A stretch of DNA of 64,000 nt from Methylobacterium sp. AMS5 (GTDB lineage: Bacteria > Pseudomonadota > Alphaproteobacteria > Rhizobiales > Beijerinckiaceae), in assembly GCF_001542815.1 (NCBI RefSeq), contig NZ_CP006992.1, positions 4,407,501 to 4,471,500 of the forward strand, written 5' to 3'. The translations under genes and the position numbers were made by a program. Each line of letters starts with the position of its first letter. Positions within the stretch are counted from its first letter, which is position 1. Under the pieces are notes generated by a model. The model had not been told where the DNA came from. It ran no database searches and worked only from the letters and a program-made list of their open reading frames with translations. This document shows, one piece after another, positions 54,523 to 63,340 of this stretch.

Positions 54523-55388
54523 GTCGTCATCAGGTGGCGGCTCAGCGCTTCCGCATCGAAGCGGTCGGCGAGCCGGAAGGGCGGACGGGCGAAGGGGGCG
54601 CAGATCCGGCGCAAGGCTTCGACGCGCTCGGCCTCGCGGGCGATCCAGCGGCGGCGCAAGGACGGGCGCAGGAAGACGAGGCGGCGCCCGGCGCCCTCCA
54701 GGTCGTCGAGTTCCACGAGGCCCCAGGCCGGCAGGTCTTCGGTCTCGGCGGAATCGGCGAGCAGCACCGGCGTCACGTCGTGGAGCGCCAGTGCCGAGAA
54801 GACGGCCTCGATCAGCGCCTCCGGCCAGCGGAAATCCGAGACGAGGAAGATCAGCTTCGGGCGCCCGGCGAGACGGCGCGCCGCCTCCAGAAAACCCTCG
54901 GCGCCGCGTCCCTCGCAGGCCGCCTCGCCGAGACGGGCGGCGGCGGCCTGGGCGGCGGCGCGGTGGCGGGTCGCGGGGAGGTAGAGGTCGTCGCGCACGA
55001 TGTCGTCGCAGGCGATCACACCGAAGCCGTCGCCGATCCGCGTCGCGGAGCGGGCGAGCGTCGTGCAGAAGGCGCCCGCGAGATCGCGCCGGTCGGCCCG
55101 GCCGCGGAAGCGCATCGAGGCGGAGAGGTCGACCAGCGCGTAGGTCTCGACCGGGCTGCGCGCCTCGAAGCGGCGCACGAACACGCCCTCGAACGGGTCG
55201 CGCAGCGACGCGCGCACATCGATGCGCCGCGCATCCGGCAGGCGTGAGAAGCTGACCTGGTCGCGGAACGTGCCGAGGCCGCCGGCATCGTGCCCGCGAT
55301 GGGCGCCGACCCGATGTCCGCCGGGCCGCCAGCGCGGCAGGTAAATGATGTCGGCCCCATCGTTGACCCCGTCCTCCGGACTGCTCAC
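54519..55388 (-). CDS. mxaS: MxaS, DUF58 protein
   Basis: A 289-aa soluble protein. DIRASLRDPFEGVFVRRFEA-like and VETYALVDLSASMRFRGRADRRDLAGAF are the DUF58 blocks, where DLSASMRF is a degenerate VWA-type MIDAS; FLVSDFRWPEALIEAV is the later strand. The GTG start is chosen because it overlaps the mxaR stop as GTGA; the open frame continues upstream only as an out-of-phase shadow of mxaR. MoxR-DUF58-VWA sets act as chaperone-like maturation systems. Confidence 0.88.
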   Translation of the reverse strand: MSSPEDGVNDGADIIYLPRWRPGGHRVGAHRGHDAGGLGTFRDQVSFSRLPDARRIDVRASLRDPFEGVFVRRFEARSPVETYALVDLSASMRFRGRADRRDLAGAFCTTLARSATRIGDGFGVIACDDIVRDDLYLPATRHRAAAQAAAARLGEAACEGRGAEGFLEAARRLAGRPKLIFLVSDFRWPEALIEAVFSALALHDVTPVLLADSAETEDLPAWGLVELDDLEGAGRRLVFLRPSLRRRWIAREAERVEALRRICAPFARPPFRLADRFDAEALSRHLMTT

Positions 55389-56416
55389 GGGGCGGGCACC
55401 GTCTCGAACACCGCGCGAATGAGGTCGGGCACGATCTGCGCGCGCCGCATCTCGTAGACGGGTTCGAGGAAGACGCGGTGGGCCATCACCTCGGGGAAGA
55501 CGGCGCGGATATCCTCCGGCACCAGCCAGTCCCGGCCTTCCAGCCAGGCGCGGACGCGGGCGGCGCGCACGAGGAAGGCGACGCCGCGGGGCGAGGCGCC
55601 GCCCTGGACGAGGCGGTCCATGTCGATCCCGGAAAGCCGGATGCCGGCGGGGCCGGGGCGCACCAGCGCCTCCCACAGGCCGACGACGTAGGCCTCGATC
55701 GCCGGCTCGGCCGAAATCGCGTGCTGGATCGCGCTGGCGATGGTGCCGATGCGCTCGAAGTCGAGCACGCCGGCCTCGACCGCTTCGGTGAGCCGGTCGG
55801 TGTCGTGGAAGCGGGGATCGAAGACGAGGTCGCGGCGGGCCTTCGTATCGCGTGGCGCCTCCATGCCGATTTCCATGAGGAAGCGGTCGCGCGCGGCGGC
55901 CGGCAGCTCGAAGGTCTCCTCGCGCTCGACCCGGTTGCGGTCGGCGAAGACCTGGAGGTTGGGGAAACGGTACGCGCGGTTGAAGGCGGTGACGCTGCGC
56001 TCGGCCATGATGCGCAGGAGCAGCGCGTGGACCTGGGGCCGGGCGCGGTTGATCTCGTTGAAGAAGAAGACCGAGAGGTCTTCCGCCTGCCGCAACACCG
56101 GGCCGGGCTCGACCCGCGGGCGGCCGTCCTCGCCGAGATAGGTGTGGTAGATCAGGTCGGTGGGCATCATGTCGACGGTGCCCTCGACGCGCTCGTAGGC
56201 GCCGCCGAGGCCGCGGGCGACCGCGCGCAGCAGCGTGGTCTTGCCGACGCCGACATCGCCTTCGAGCATGACGTGGCCGCGGGCGAAGATCGCGATCGTC
56301 AGCAGGCGGATCGCCCGTTCCTGGCCGACAACGGCCTTGCCGATCTCGCGCTCGAAACGCGCGGCGGCATCCCGCCAGTCGGTGAGCATGGCGTCGCCGG
56401 GGCGCAAGGTGTTCAT
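55385..56416 (-). CDS. mxaR: MxaR, MoxR-family AAA+ ATPase
   Basis: A 343-aa ATPase. REIGKAVVGQERAIRLLTIAIFA leads to Walker A LEGDVGVGKTTLLRAVA, Walker B VFFFNEINRARPQ, the MoxR TFELPAAARDRFLMEIGME arginine-finger region and GASPRGVAFLVRAARVRAWLEG in sensor 2. It is the founding type of the MoxR family, thought to remodel or assemble metal enzymes with VWA partners (MxaC, MxaL, MxaS). It lies after mxaI across a 181-bp gap with a strong hairpin. Confidence 0.93.
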   Translation of the reverse strand: MNTLRPGDAMLTDWRDAAARFEREIGKAVVGQERAIRLLTIAIFARGHVMLEGDVGVGKTTLLRAVARGLGGAYERVEGTVDMMPTDLIYHTYLGEDGRPRVEPGPVLRQAEDLSVFFFNEINRARPQVHALLLRIMAERSVTAFNRAYRFPNLQVFADRNRVEREETFELPAAARDRFLMEIGMEAPRDTKARRDLVFDPRFHDTDRLTEAVEAGVLDFERIGTIASAIQHAISAEPAIEAYVVGLWEALVRPGPAGIRLSGIDMDRLVQGGASPRGVAFLVRAARVRAWLEGRDWLVPEDIRAVFPEVMAHRVFLEPVYEMRRAQIVPDLIRAVFETVPAP

Positions 56417-56565
56417 TCGGCGGGTGGCCTTTGTTTGCCGTCTTGGGCGCCCCAGGCGCCATGGGCCGCCGCCACCTCTCCGCTCCCTTTTGCGGGGATG
56501 GATCGGGGCAGGGCCTGTTCGGATGGGGCGCCGGGCGGTGCCTCCTGCGCCACCCCCGCCCCGAA

Positions 56566-56588
56566 CCCCTCCCCGCGAGGGGGAGGGG
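56566..56588. other. GC-rich hairpin between mxaI and mxaR
   Basis: A perfect 9-bp stem CCCCTCCCC/GGGGAGGGG with a 5-nt loop lies 10 bp after the mxaI stop on the coding side. No T-tract follows on the minus strand. It may protect the abundant mxaFJGI mRNA 3' end or reduce read-through into mxaR. Confidence 0.6.
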
Positions 56589-56597
56589 GCAAAAGGC

Positions 56598-56888
56598 TCA
56601 GTTCGCCGCGATCTTGCTGACGTCGTACTCGAACTTGCCGGTCTTCTTGAAGTTCTCGACGCGCTTCTTGTTGCGCTCTTCCATCTGCTTGATGGAATCG
56701 GCCTGCTTGTTCAGCTCCTTGGGGTCGTGCTTGGGATCGTACTTGGAGCCGGCGATCTTCTCGGGGAAGCCGGGCTTCGGCTCCCAGCAATTGCCCGCGG
56801 CCTTGCACTTGGTGCCGTCATAGGCGAGCGCCGGGGCGGCGATGCCGGACAGGGCGACGATGGCGGCGGCGATGAGAGTGGTCTTCAT
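56598..56888 (-). CDS. mxaI: MxaI, methanol dehydrogenase small (beta) subunit
   Basis: A 96-aa precursor. A signal peptide (TTLIAAAIVALSGIAAPALA) leaves a 74-aa mature chain starting YDGTKCKAAGNCWEPKPG, with the Cys pair that forms its disulfide. It is Lys-rich (NKQADSIKQMEERNKKRVENF) and wraps around MxaF in the a2b2 enzyme. Sequence and length match M. extorquens MxaI as I recall it. GGAGGAAACC precedes the ATG. Confidence 0.97.
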   Translation of the reverse strand: MKTTLIAAAIVALSGIAAPALAYDGTKCKAAGNCWEPKPGFPEKIAGSKYDPKHDPKELNKQADSIKQMEERNKKRVENFKKTGKFEYDVSKIAAN

Positions 56889-57020
56889 GGTTTCCTCCAC
56901 TTTTCGAGACGTGCTCTTCTTGAGGCTTGCTCTTCGGGGATCCGGCCGCGCCCGGCGACAGGATCCCACCGCCCGCCCCCTCGATCGTGCCGGTTGAATC
57001 CGGCTCGACACCCGAAAGGA

Positions 57021-57614
57021 TCACTCGTCCAGCGGCTTGCACTGGCCCTTGGCGTCCTTCGGGATGACTTCGCCCTGCTTGTAGGGCGTGTAGGCCTTCT
57101 TCTGCTCGTCGTTGAGCCACAGCGCGTCCTGCTTCGGCCCCGTATAGAGGTGCCGGATCCAGGCGATGGTCTGCAGCATCTCGTCCGGCGTCAGATTCTC
57201 GTTGTGCGGGCCCATCATGCCGTTGGCGCCGCCGAAGATCGTGGCGAACAGGCCCACATCCGTCGTGTTGGACGGATAGGTCCAGTAATTGTCGTTCAGC
57301 CCCGGCCCGAGCTTTCCTTCCGCGAGGTGGCCGTGGCAGCCCGAGCAGGAGGTCGCGAACAGGCTCTCGCCGTTCCGCAGGCAGGACTTGTCGTCGATGT
57401 AGAGGTTCTCGCCGGTCTCGAGGAACTTCTTCACGGCCGGCGTGTCGCGGCCGCCTTCCTTGCCCTGCGACACGTCGAGCGCCTCGCCGGTGACGGTGTT
57501 GCGGAACACGACGCCGGTCTGCGGCCCGGATTGCGGCTGGGCGAGCGCGGGCAGGGCGATGCCGGCGAGCGCGAGGCCGAGAAGGGCCGTTCCGATCTTT
57601 ACGCGGTTCATCAT
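57021..57614 (-). CDS. mxaG: MxaG, cytochrome cL
   Basis: A 197-aa periplasmic c-type cytochrome with signal peptide ([19 protein letters not shown]) and one haem site SCSGCHGH. The axial Met is probably in [16 protein letters not shown]. It takes electrons from the PQQ of methanol dehydrogenase and passes them to cytochrome cH. The ATG before MNRVKIG gives the usual 197-aa precursor; an in-frame ATG at 57635 exists. It lies 38 bp after mxaJ and 132 bp before mxaI. Confidence 0.96.
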   Translation of the reverse strand: MMNRVKIGTALLGLALAGIALPALAQPQSGPQTGVVFRNTVTGEALDVSQGKEGGRDTPAVKKFLETGENLYIDDKSCLRNGESLFATSCSGCHGHLAEGKLGPGLNDNYWTYPSNTTDVGLFATIFGGANGMMGPHNENLTPDEMLQTIAWIRHLYTGPKQDALWLNDEQKKAYTPYKQGEVIPKDAKGQCKPLDE

Positions 57615-57652
57615 CGTCTTGTTCTTGGTCCTCATCTCACGGTCGGTCGGGA

Positions 57653-58543
57653 TCAGTTGGAGACGGGCAGCACGGGCACGCCCTCCTCCTTCAGGATCGC
57701 CTCGATCTTCGGCTTGGCCTTCTCCAGGGCGGCGTCGATCTGCGCCTTCAGGGCGGTGTCGTCCTTGCGCACGCCCATCGCCTGGTCGAAGCTCTGCGGC
57801 ATCTTCCGGCCGTCGCTGGCCTGCGTGTCGTCGGGCACGGCGGTCATGCGCAGCTTGGTCGAGGAATCGCGCACGTAGCGGGCGACGTCGGGCCCGAAGG
57901 CCACGCCGACCTCGGCCTTGCCGGTGGCGACCTCGCTGACCATCCGGGCCGGATCGATCTGCGTGTATTGATTCCGCGGCGCGCGAAAATTCACCAGCGA
58001 GTAGAGGTAGGCCATGTCCTCCTCGTAGCGGCCGATATCCTTGAGCATCGCCTCGCCGGGCGTGCCGAAGCCGACCACCATGTGGCTCACTTCCTTCAGG
58101 CGCGGATCGGACCAGGACTTGATGTCGAGATCCTTGTCGGCGCGGGTGAGGAAGACGTAGCCTGAGCGGTAATAGGGCTTGCTGGTGAGCACGCGGGGAT
58201 CGTCGGCATCGAGCCCGATCACCACGTCGCAGGTCTTCTTCTCCAGCCCGTCGCGCACGAGGTAGATCGCGGGCTTGCCGAGCCACACGAACTGGGCCTT
58301 GCGGCCCATGGCCTCGGCTACCGTCGTCGCGATGCGGTTCTCGAGCCCCGAGCCGTCCTTCATCGAGAGCGGCGGCTGCTCGGCGGCGCAGACGCGCAAG
58401 GTGCCGGCATCGGGTTTCGCGGCCTCGGCGGCTTTCGACTCCTGCGCCAGGGCGGGCGCGCACAGGGCGGCGAGGGCGGTCAGGGCAGCGGTCAGAGCGA
58501 CGGCCGATGTGGCTGTACGGCGCCGTCCGTTCACGAGCGACAT
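57653..58543 (-). CDS. mxaJ: MxaJ, periplasmic solute-binding-like protein
   Basis: A 296-aa exported protein (signal peptide [19 protein letters not shown]). The rest is a two-lobed SBP_bac_3 fold: [61 protein letters not shown] and [20 protein letters not shown]. MxaJ is needed for methanol dehydrogenase assembly; its ligand is unknown. It follows mxaF after 250 bp containing a large hairpin. Confidence 0.95.
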   Translation of the reverse strand: MSLVNGRRRTATSAVALTAALTALAALCAPALAQESKAAEAAKPDAGTLRVCAAEQPPLSMKDGSGLENRIATTVAEAMGRKAQFVWLGKPAIYLVRDGLEKKTCDVVIGLDADDPRVLTSKPYYRSGYVFLTRADKDLDIKSWSDPRLKEVSHMVVGFGTPGEAMLKDIGRYEEDMAYLYSLVNFRAPRNQYTQIDPARMVSEVATGKAEVGVAFGPDVARYVRDSSTKLRMTAVPDDTQASDGRKMPQSFDQAMGVRKDDTALKAQIDAALEKAKPKIEAILKEEGVPVLPVSN

Positions 58544-58723
58544 AGGTTCGTTTCCTCTGGCTTATTCTTATGAAATCTTGGCACCGGGCTTTTTCGGCTG
58601 AGACCTGCCCTTGGCGCATCTCCCCGTGCGGACGATCGCCGGCGCGCGGGACGAGGGTCTGCGGAGAGGGACATGAGGTGGCGCGGACCGTCACGGGCCG
58701 TTCGTGCCCGCGCCATCTCGGCC

Positions 58724-58757
58724 CCGTCCCTCCCCCGGGCGAGCGGGAGAGGGACGG
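58724..58757. other. Hairpin between mxaF and mxaJ
   Basis: CCGTCCCTC/GAGGGACGG (9 bp), one C-A mismatch, then CCCG/CGGG, with a 6-nt loop. It lies 37 bp after the mxaF stop on the coding side. No T-tract follows on the minus strand. A likely role is mRNA processing or 3' protection that lets mxaF accumulate far above mxaJGI. Confidence 0.65.
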
Positions 58758-58793
58758 TTCGCATCTGCCGTCAGGCAGTTCCTGCTTCAGACC

Positions 58794-60674
58794 TTACTTG
58801 GCGGCCGACTTCCACTCGCCGACGTTCGGATCGTCGTAGGGGCCCTTGCCGTCGAGCGAGAACACCACCACGCCGCCACCCATCTGGGTGTAGTTGGCGA
58901 GCTTCTTGAAGGCACCCACCGCGCCGAGACCGGCGGTCGGGTCGGCGAGGTCGAACACGAGGCCGACACCCGGCCAGCCGCCGACGCCGTAGTAGATGGC
59001 GACGTACTGCGTGTCCTTATGGGTGTAGGTCATCGGGTAGCCGATGGCGCCGGACGGGATCTTGAACTTCCAGAGAAGGTCACCCGTGTCGGAGTCGCGC
59101 GCCTTCAGGTAGCCGTCGAGGGTGCCGTAGAAGACGAGGTCGCCCGCGGTGGCCATGGTGCCGCCCCACACGGCGAAGCGCTCCATCTTCTCCCACTTAT
59201 AGTCGCCGGTGATCGCGTTGTACGCCTTGATCTGGCCGAGACCTTCGTAGTTCTGACGGTCGCCCTTCGGGCCCGGATACATGTTCAGCGTCGCACCGAC
59301 GAAGAACTGACCCGCACGATAGGGAAGCATGAAGGGCTCCCAATCCATGCAGATGTGGTTGATGCCCATGAAGAACAGTTCACGCTTCGGATCGTACGAG
59401 TCGTGACCCTGGTTGTGGTAGCCCATCGCCGAGGGGCAGATGTCCTTGGCGAGGTGGTCCATCCGGGTGCCGTATTCGGGATCGCGCACCGGCTGGCCGG
59501 TCTTGAGATCCACCGACTTGAACACGTTGACCGTGTCGTCGAGCTTGTTCGCCGAGACGAGCGCGCCGTCGGTCCGGTCGAGCGTGTAGACGATGCCGTT
59601 GCGGTCCGGGTGGGTCAGCAGCTTGCGGGCCTTGCCGTCCTTGTCCTTCTGCTCGGAGAGCATCATGACGTTGACGCCGGCGTAGTCCCACTCGTCGTGC
59701 GGGGTCTTCTGGTAGCCGAACTTGGCTTCACCCGTGTCGGCGTCGCGGCCGAAGATCGTCATCGTCCACTTGTTGTCGCCCGGACGCATGGTCTCGTTCC
59801 ACGGCGCCGGGTTGCCGGTGCCGAAGTAGATCAGGTTCGTGCCCGGATCGTAGGCGTACCAGCCCCAGTTGGTGCCGCCGCCGATCTTCCAGGCGTCGCC
59901 TTCCCAGGTGCCGGTGCCGAGGCCCTTCTGGCCGTAATGGGGGTTCTTGATGTTGAAGTCGGAGGCCAGCAGCAGGTCCTTGTCCGGACCCGTTGCGTAG
60001 GCGCGCCACACCTGCTCGCCGGTCTTCACGTCGTAGGCGGTCAGGTAGCCGCGCACGCCGAGCTCGGCGCCCGAGGAACCGATGATGACCTTGTCCTTCA
60101 CGACGTAGGGGGCGATCGTGAGCGTCGAGCCGACCTTGATGTCGGAATTCTCGACCTTCCACACCGTCTCGCCGGTCTCGGCGTTGAGGGCGGCCACGTT
60201 GCCGTCGAGCTGGGTCTTGAGGATCAGCGCGGGGGTCTTGCCGTCGCCGGGCCAGTAGGCGAGGCCGCGGTTGACGAGGTCACAGCAGGCGACGGCGCGG
60301 GCGGCCGGGTTCTGCTTCGGCTTGTCCTGCCACAGGATCGTGCCCGGATCGTCGAGACCGAGGGCGAACGTGTTGTTCGGGAACGAGGTGTGGATGTACA
60401 TCTTGCCGTCGACGACGAGCGGCGCACCCTCGTGGCCGTTCAGCAGGCCGGTCGAGAACGTCCAAGCCGGCCGAAGCTGCTTCACGTTGCTCTTGTTGAT
60501 CTGCTTCAGGTCGCTGAAGTTGTTCGAATCGTAGTTCTTGCCGGGCATCACCCAGTTGTCGTCGCTCTTCGACAGCTCGACCAGCTTATCGTTGGCGTAG
60601 GCCCCGCTCGACAGCGCGGCCGGCGCGAGCGCCAGCATCGCCAAGGCCGAGACTGATGTCACAAACCTGCTCAT
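58794..60674 (-). CDS. mxaF: MxaF, Ca/PQQ methanol dehydrogenase large subunit
   Basis: A 626-aa precursor cut after AYA (residue 27). Mature numbering fits the known enzyme: vicinal disulfide C103-C104, Ca/PQQ ligands E177 and N261, catalytic D303 in HDEWDYAG. A305 replaces the Asp that marks lanthanide-dependent XoxF, so this is the calcium form. Eight W-motif propeller blades are present. It oxidises methanol to formaldehyde in the periplasm with cytochrome cL. GAGGAG precedes the ATG; the longer open frame upstream is Arg-rich and lies inside the mRNA leader. First gene of the cluster, transcribed from the promoter at 60849-60878. Confidence 0.98.
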   Translation of the reverse strand: MSRFVTSVSALAMLALAPAALSSGAYANDKLVELSKSDDNWVMPGKNYDSNNFSDLKQINKSNVKQLRPAWTFSTGLLNGHEGAPLVVDGKMYIHTSFPNNTFALGLDDPGTILWQDKPKQNPAARAVACCDLVNRGLAYWPGDGKTPALILKTQLDGNVAALNAETGETVWKVENSDIKVGSTLTIAPYVVKDKVIIGSSGAELGVRGYLTAYDVKTGEQVWRAYATGPDKDLLLASDFNIKNPHYGQKGLGTGTWEGDAWKIGGGTNWGWYAYDPGTNLIYFGTGNPAPWNETMRPGDNKWTMTIFGRDADTGEAKFGYQKTPHDEWDYAGVNVMMLSEQKDKDGKARKLLTHPDRNGIVYTLDRTDGALVSANKLDDTVNVFKSVDLKTGQPVRDPEYGTRMDHLAKDICPSAMGYHNQGHDSYDPKRELFFMGINHICMDWEPFMLPYRAGQFFVGATLNMYPGPKGDRQNYEGLGQIKAYNAITGDYKWEKMERFAVWGGTMATAGDLVFYGTLDGYLKARDSDTGDLLWKFKIPSGAIGYPMTYTHKDTQYVAIYYGVGGWPGVGLVFDLADPTAGLGAVGAFKKLANYTQMGGGVVVFSLDGKGPYDDPNVGEWKSAAK

Positions 60675-60848
60675 CCTGCGTCTCCTCGCTGAACCGCCTC
60701 GCCTTTCGGCCTCGCGGTATCTCTCAGACGTTTTTCTGAGGTTCCAGGATCGCTCGGAAGTCCTCCGAAGTGCCACATCGTGAATCTAAGGATATTCTTA
60801 GATTTGAGCGGTCTTATGAAAGACTTATTAGCGTCCCTTCGCCTATAT

Positions 60849-60878
60849 TTTCTAGGCTTTGATTGGACGCGATGTCTT
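60849..60878 (-). promoter_or_regulatory. mxaF promoter (-35 AAGACA, -10 TAGAAA)
   Basis: On the minus strand AAGACA (60873-60878) and TAGAAA (60849-60854) are separated by 18 bp, identical to the hexamers published for M. extorquens mxaF. A start site about 7 nt on would give a leader of about 168 nt before the ATG at 60674, also as reported. MxaB and the MxbDM/MxcQE systems control it in the model strain. Confidence 0.9.
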
Positions 60879-61044
60879 TAGCTGGTCGGACATTTCTTAT
60901 CAGGAAGATAAGGCAATTATAAAAGTGCCAAGGCGTAGTGTCGCAACGTGTTGGCATCGTCTTGACCGGGGCCGGAACCCATCGCACCGTTGTGCTCAAC
61001 GGGCCCTCGCGAAGCGGCCCGACCGAGCGGGAGGCTTGTCGGCC

Positions 61045-61950
61045 ATGGCGCAGGGGCAGCGCGCGCGGGGCGGTCTAGCGGTATGCGGGCTCCTCGCCCT
61101 CGTGGTTTGGGCCGGGGGCGGCACCGCACGCGGCACCGCACTTGGAGACGATGCGTCGCACCCGCCGCCCGATGCCGCCGCACCGGCTCAAGCGCGCGAG
61201 CGGGACATCACCGAAACGGCCGCGCTCTATCCTCAGGACGGGCGCCGCGAGCTGACGAGCAGCGACCGCGCCCGCTATCCCGGCGCGGGCGTCCTGTGGT
61301 GCCGCCGTTCGGACGGCGTGCCGCAGAAGGCAGCCGCCGCGTGGCTGATCGGCACGCCTTCGCTCGTGATGCTGAACGCACACAACTTCCGCAACCGGCA
61401 GCTCGAAACGACGCGGCAGGTCGGCGACTGCTACTTCCAGATCGGCGGCCGCAATTACGATTTCGTCGCCGAGAGCCTGCACCTCGGCGTCGCCGCGGAC
61501 GCGACGCGCCTCCACATCACCGACGATTGGGCGCTGCTCCGCCTCGCGCAGCCGGCCGAGACGCAGCGCCAGCCGATGCCCGATGCGCCCCCCGATCTCT
61601 CCACCGGGGACCTGTCGCTCGCGGTGACCCTGGTCGCCCCCGGCGGTCACCAGAACTACCGGGGCGACAGCAGCCTGGAGACCTGCACGGTGCGCCGGAT
61701 CGACCCGCCGACGGAAGGCGGTATCCGGCGGGCCCGCCACGATTGCAACGACGGCTACGGCGGCTCGGGTTCGGGCCTCTTCGACGAGGCGGGGCGGCTG
61801 GTCGCCATGCAGAGCGCCTCGCTCTCCATGAACTCCCGGCACGCCTTCGACATCGAGTTCCATTACGGTTCCGCCCTGCTCATCGAGGGCGCCTTGCTCG
61901 ACGCCCTGCGCCGGGCGCAGCGGGAGGACACGCCGCCGCCGGCGCCGTGA
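61045..61950 (+). CDS. Exported trypsin-like serine protease, divergent from mxaF
   Basis: A 301-aa protein. The ATG at 61045 gives a signal peptide (GLAVCGLLALVVWAGGGTARG). A chymotrypsin-fold domain follows: His in MLNAHNFRNRQ, Asp in HITDDWALLRLAQP and Ser in NDGYGGSGSGLFDEAG, where the usual GDSGGP is GSGSGL. The order and spacing are right for a catalytic triad. Cys pairs could form disulfides. It occupies the place where M. extorquens has the divergent methanol-induced mxaW; whether it is mxaW I cannot verify, so no symbol is given. It may share the mxaF regulatory region. Confidence 0.82.
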   Translation: MAQGQRARGGLAVCGLLALVVWAGGGTARGTALGDDASHPPPDAAAPAQARERDITETAALYPQDGRRELTSSDRARYPGAGVLWCRRSDGVPQKAAAAWLIGTPSLVMLNAHNFRNRQLETTRQVGDCYFQIGGRNYDFVAESLHLGVAADATRLHITDDWALLRLAQPAETQRQPMPDAPPDLSTGDLSLAVTLVAPGGHQNYRGDSSLETCTVRRIDPPTEGGIRRARHDCNDGYGGSGSGLFDEAGRLVAMQSASLSMNSRHAFDIEFHYGSALLIEGALLDALRRAQREDTPPPAP

Positions 61951-62146
61951 GCCGCGACGAGCCGCGACGAGCCGCGACCCTTGCCGGCGCTCGGGCGTGA
62001 AGGATTCCCGTAGGCGAGCCCGGCCTCGCTCGCTCGACCTGGTGCGACAGGATGCGCCTGGAACACCCTCCGAGAATCCCGGTTGCCCGGCTCAAACCGA
62101 CACACCGGGAGACGACCTTCGCAGGTCGAAGCATCTGAAGACGGAT

Positions 62147-62320
62147 ATGCCGAGCGATGCCGACCTGAAGGGCAATCCGGGCATCGGGCAGTCGAAGGGG
62201 CTGACCGGAACCGACCCGGAGGCGATCGAGGGGGATTCCACCTTCGAGGGCGATGTCGAGAACGAGACCGCGCCGGAGGGCGGGGTCGATCCCGATCACC
62301 GCGGGCGCACGAACGCCTGA
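62147..62320 (+). CDS. Small acidic hypothetical protein (57 aa)
   Basis: 57 residues, Gly/Asp/Glu-rich: SDADLKGNPGIGQSKGLTG, then DPEAIEGDSTFEGDVENETAPEGGVDPDHRGRTNA. It looks disordered. Composition and the clean stop suggest a real small gene of the kind common in Methylobacterium; the frame extends upstream but that part is Arg/Pro-rich and unlike it. No function known. Confidence 0.6.
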   Translation: MPSDADLKGNPGIGQSKGLTGTDPEAIEGDSTFEGDVENETAPEGGVDPDHRGRTNA

Positions 62321-62350
62321 GCGATCGGCGGGGCAGCGGTTCGGCCCGCC

Positions 62351-63085
62351 TCAGTCGAGCAACCAGCGGAGGGAGCGGCGCAGTTCGGCTGTGCCGTTCC
62401 GGTCGAACCAAGCGCCGTGGCTGAACACCACCCGCTCCGGCGACAGGGCGACGAGCCGGGCCGCGGCACGGGCCGCGTCGCGCTTGCGCAGGCGCACCAC
62501 CAGCCTGAGATAGATCGGCGCCCGTCCATCGGGCGCGGTCGCACCGGCGATCCGCAGGAACGGGCGCAGCAGGGGCGGGAGCTTACCCGGTTCCAAGTTC
62601 AGCACGAGGTCGGTCAGGATCAGCGTCGCCGAGGCGGCGTGGAAGAAGGCGACTTCGCGAAAGCCGAAGCCGCCGGGCACCACGACTTGCGACAGGTCGT
62701 CGGCCCATTCGGGCGGAGCCGTGTCGCCGAGATCCCGATCGAGCCGCACGCCCGCCTGACGGACCTGTCGGCGCTCGCGCAGGTTCGGGGCGGCCCAGGT
62801 CAAGGCCTGCGGGCAATGCCGCTGCCATTCCTTCAGATAGGTCCAGTGCCCGACATTGGGAGCGACGAGGTGGCGGATCGACCCGAGCGCTTCGATCTCG
62901 CGGTGCAGGCGCGCGTCGTAGCGGGTCGGCGAGTGCAGCCACAGGCCGCCGTCTGCGAGCCGCACCACGGTCATGCGCACGGGCAGCGGCAGGCCGGCAG
63001 CGTGGATCGGGCCGCTGTCCACGATCCAGAGACCGAAGGCCACGGGCTTGAGCCTGTCGAGGGGCGGATAGGTGGGATCACTCAC
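62351..63085 (-). CDS. DUF4336 protein (metallo-hydrolase-like fold)
   Basis: A 244-aa protein with the DUF4336 pattern: LWIVDSGPIHAAGLPLPVRMTVVRLADGGLWLHSPT, then GSIRHLVAPNVGHWTYLKEW, DLSQVVVPGGFGFREVAFFHAASATLILTDLVLNL and VVFSHGAWF. The fold resembles metallo-beta-lactamases but the H-x-H-x-D-H motif is absent, so hydrolase activity is doubtful. The GTG at 63085 is preferred; the ATG at 63178 would add a basic leader. Unrelated to the methanol genes as far as I can see. Confidence 0.8.
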   Translation of the reverse strand: MSDPTYPPLDRLKPVAFGLWIVDSGPIHAAGLPLPVRMTVVRLADGGLWLHSPTRYDARLHREIEALGSIRHLVAPNVGHWTYLKEWQRHCPQALTWAAPNLRERRQVRQAGVRLDRDLGDTAPPEWADDLSQVVVPGGFGFREVAFFHAASATLILTDLVLNLEPGKLPPLLRPFLRIAGATAPDGRAPIYLRLVVRLRKRDAARAAARLVALSPERVVFSHGAWFDRNGTAELRRSLRWLLD

Positions 63086-63340
63086 GGCATCGGGTCCGGA
63101 ATCGAGGGGTTTTGCCCAGGGCCGATCATGGAGCCGCCGCTCGGCAGCCGCGTGACAGGAGCATCGAGACGGCGGCACGGGACATCAACGGCACGGTGAC
63201 GGACCCTGAGATCGCAAATGCCGGGTCGCCCTGGCGACCGATAGACCTCCAACCGGAGCGCGCGCGCTCGGTTTCCGAATGAATGTCCCGCGGCCGTCGT
63301 TTCTGTCCTGTCGCGGTGCGGGAACAACGCTTTCGCGCTA

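Noticed and set aside
58794..60776. XoxF (lanthanide) identity for the dehydrogenase
   Set aside because: A305 follows D303-Y304 where XoxF has Asp, and an MxaI gene plus a full mxa cluster is present, so it is the calcium enzyme MxaF.
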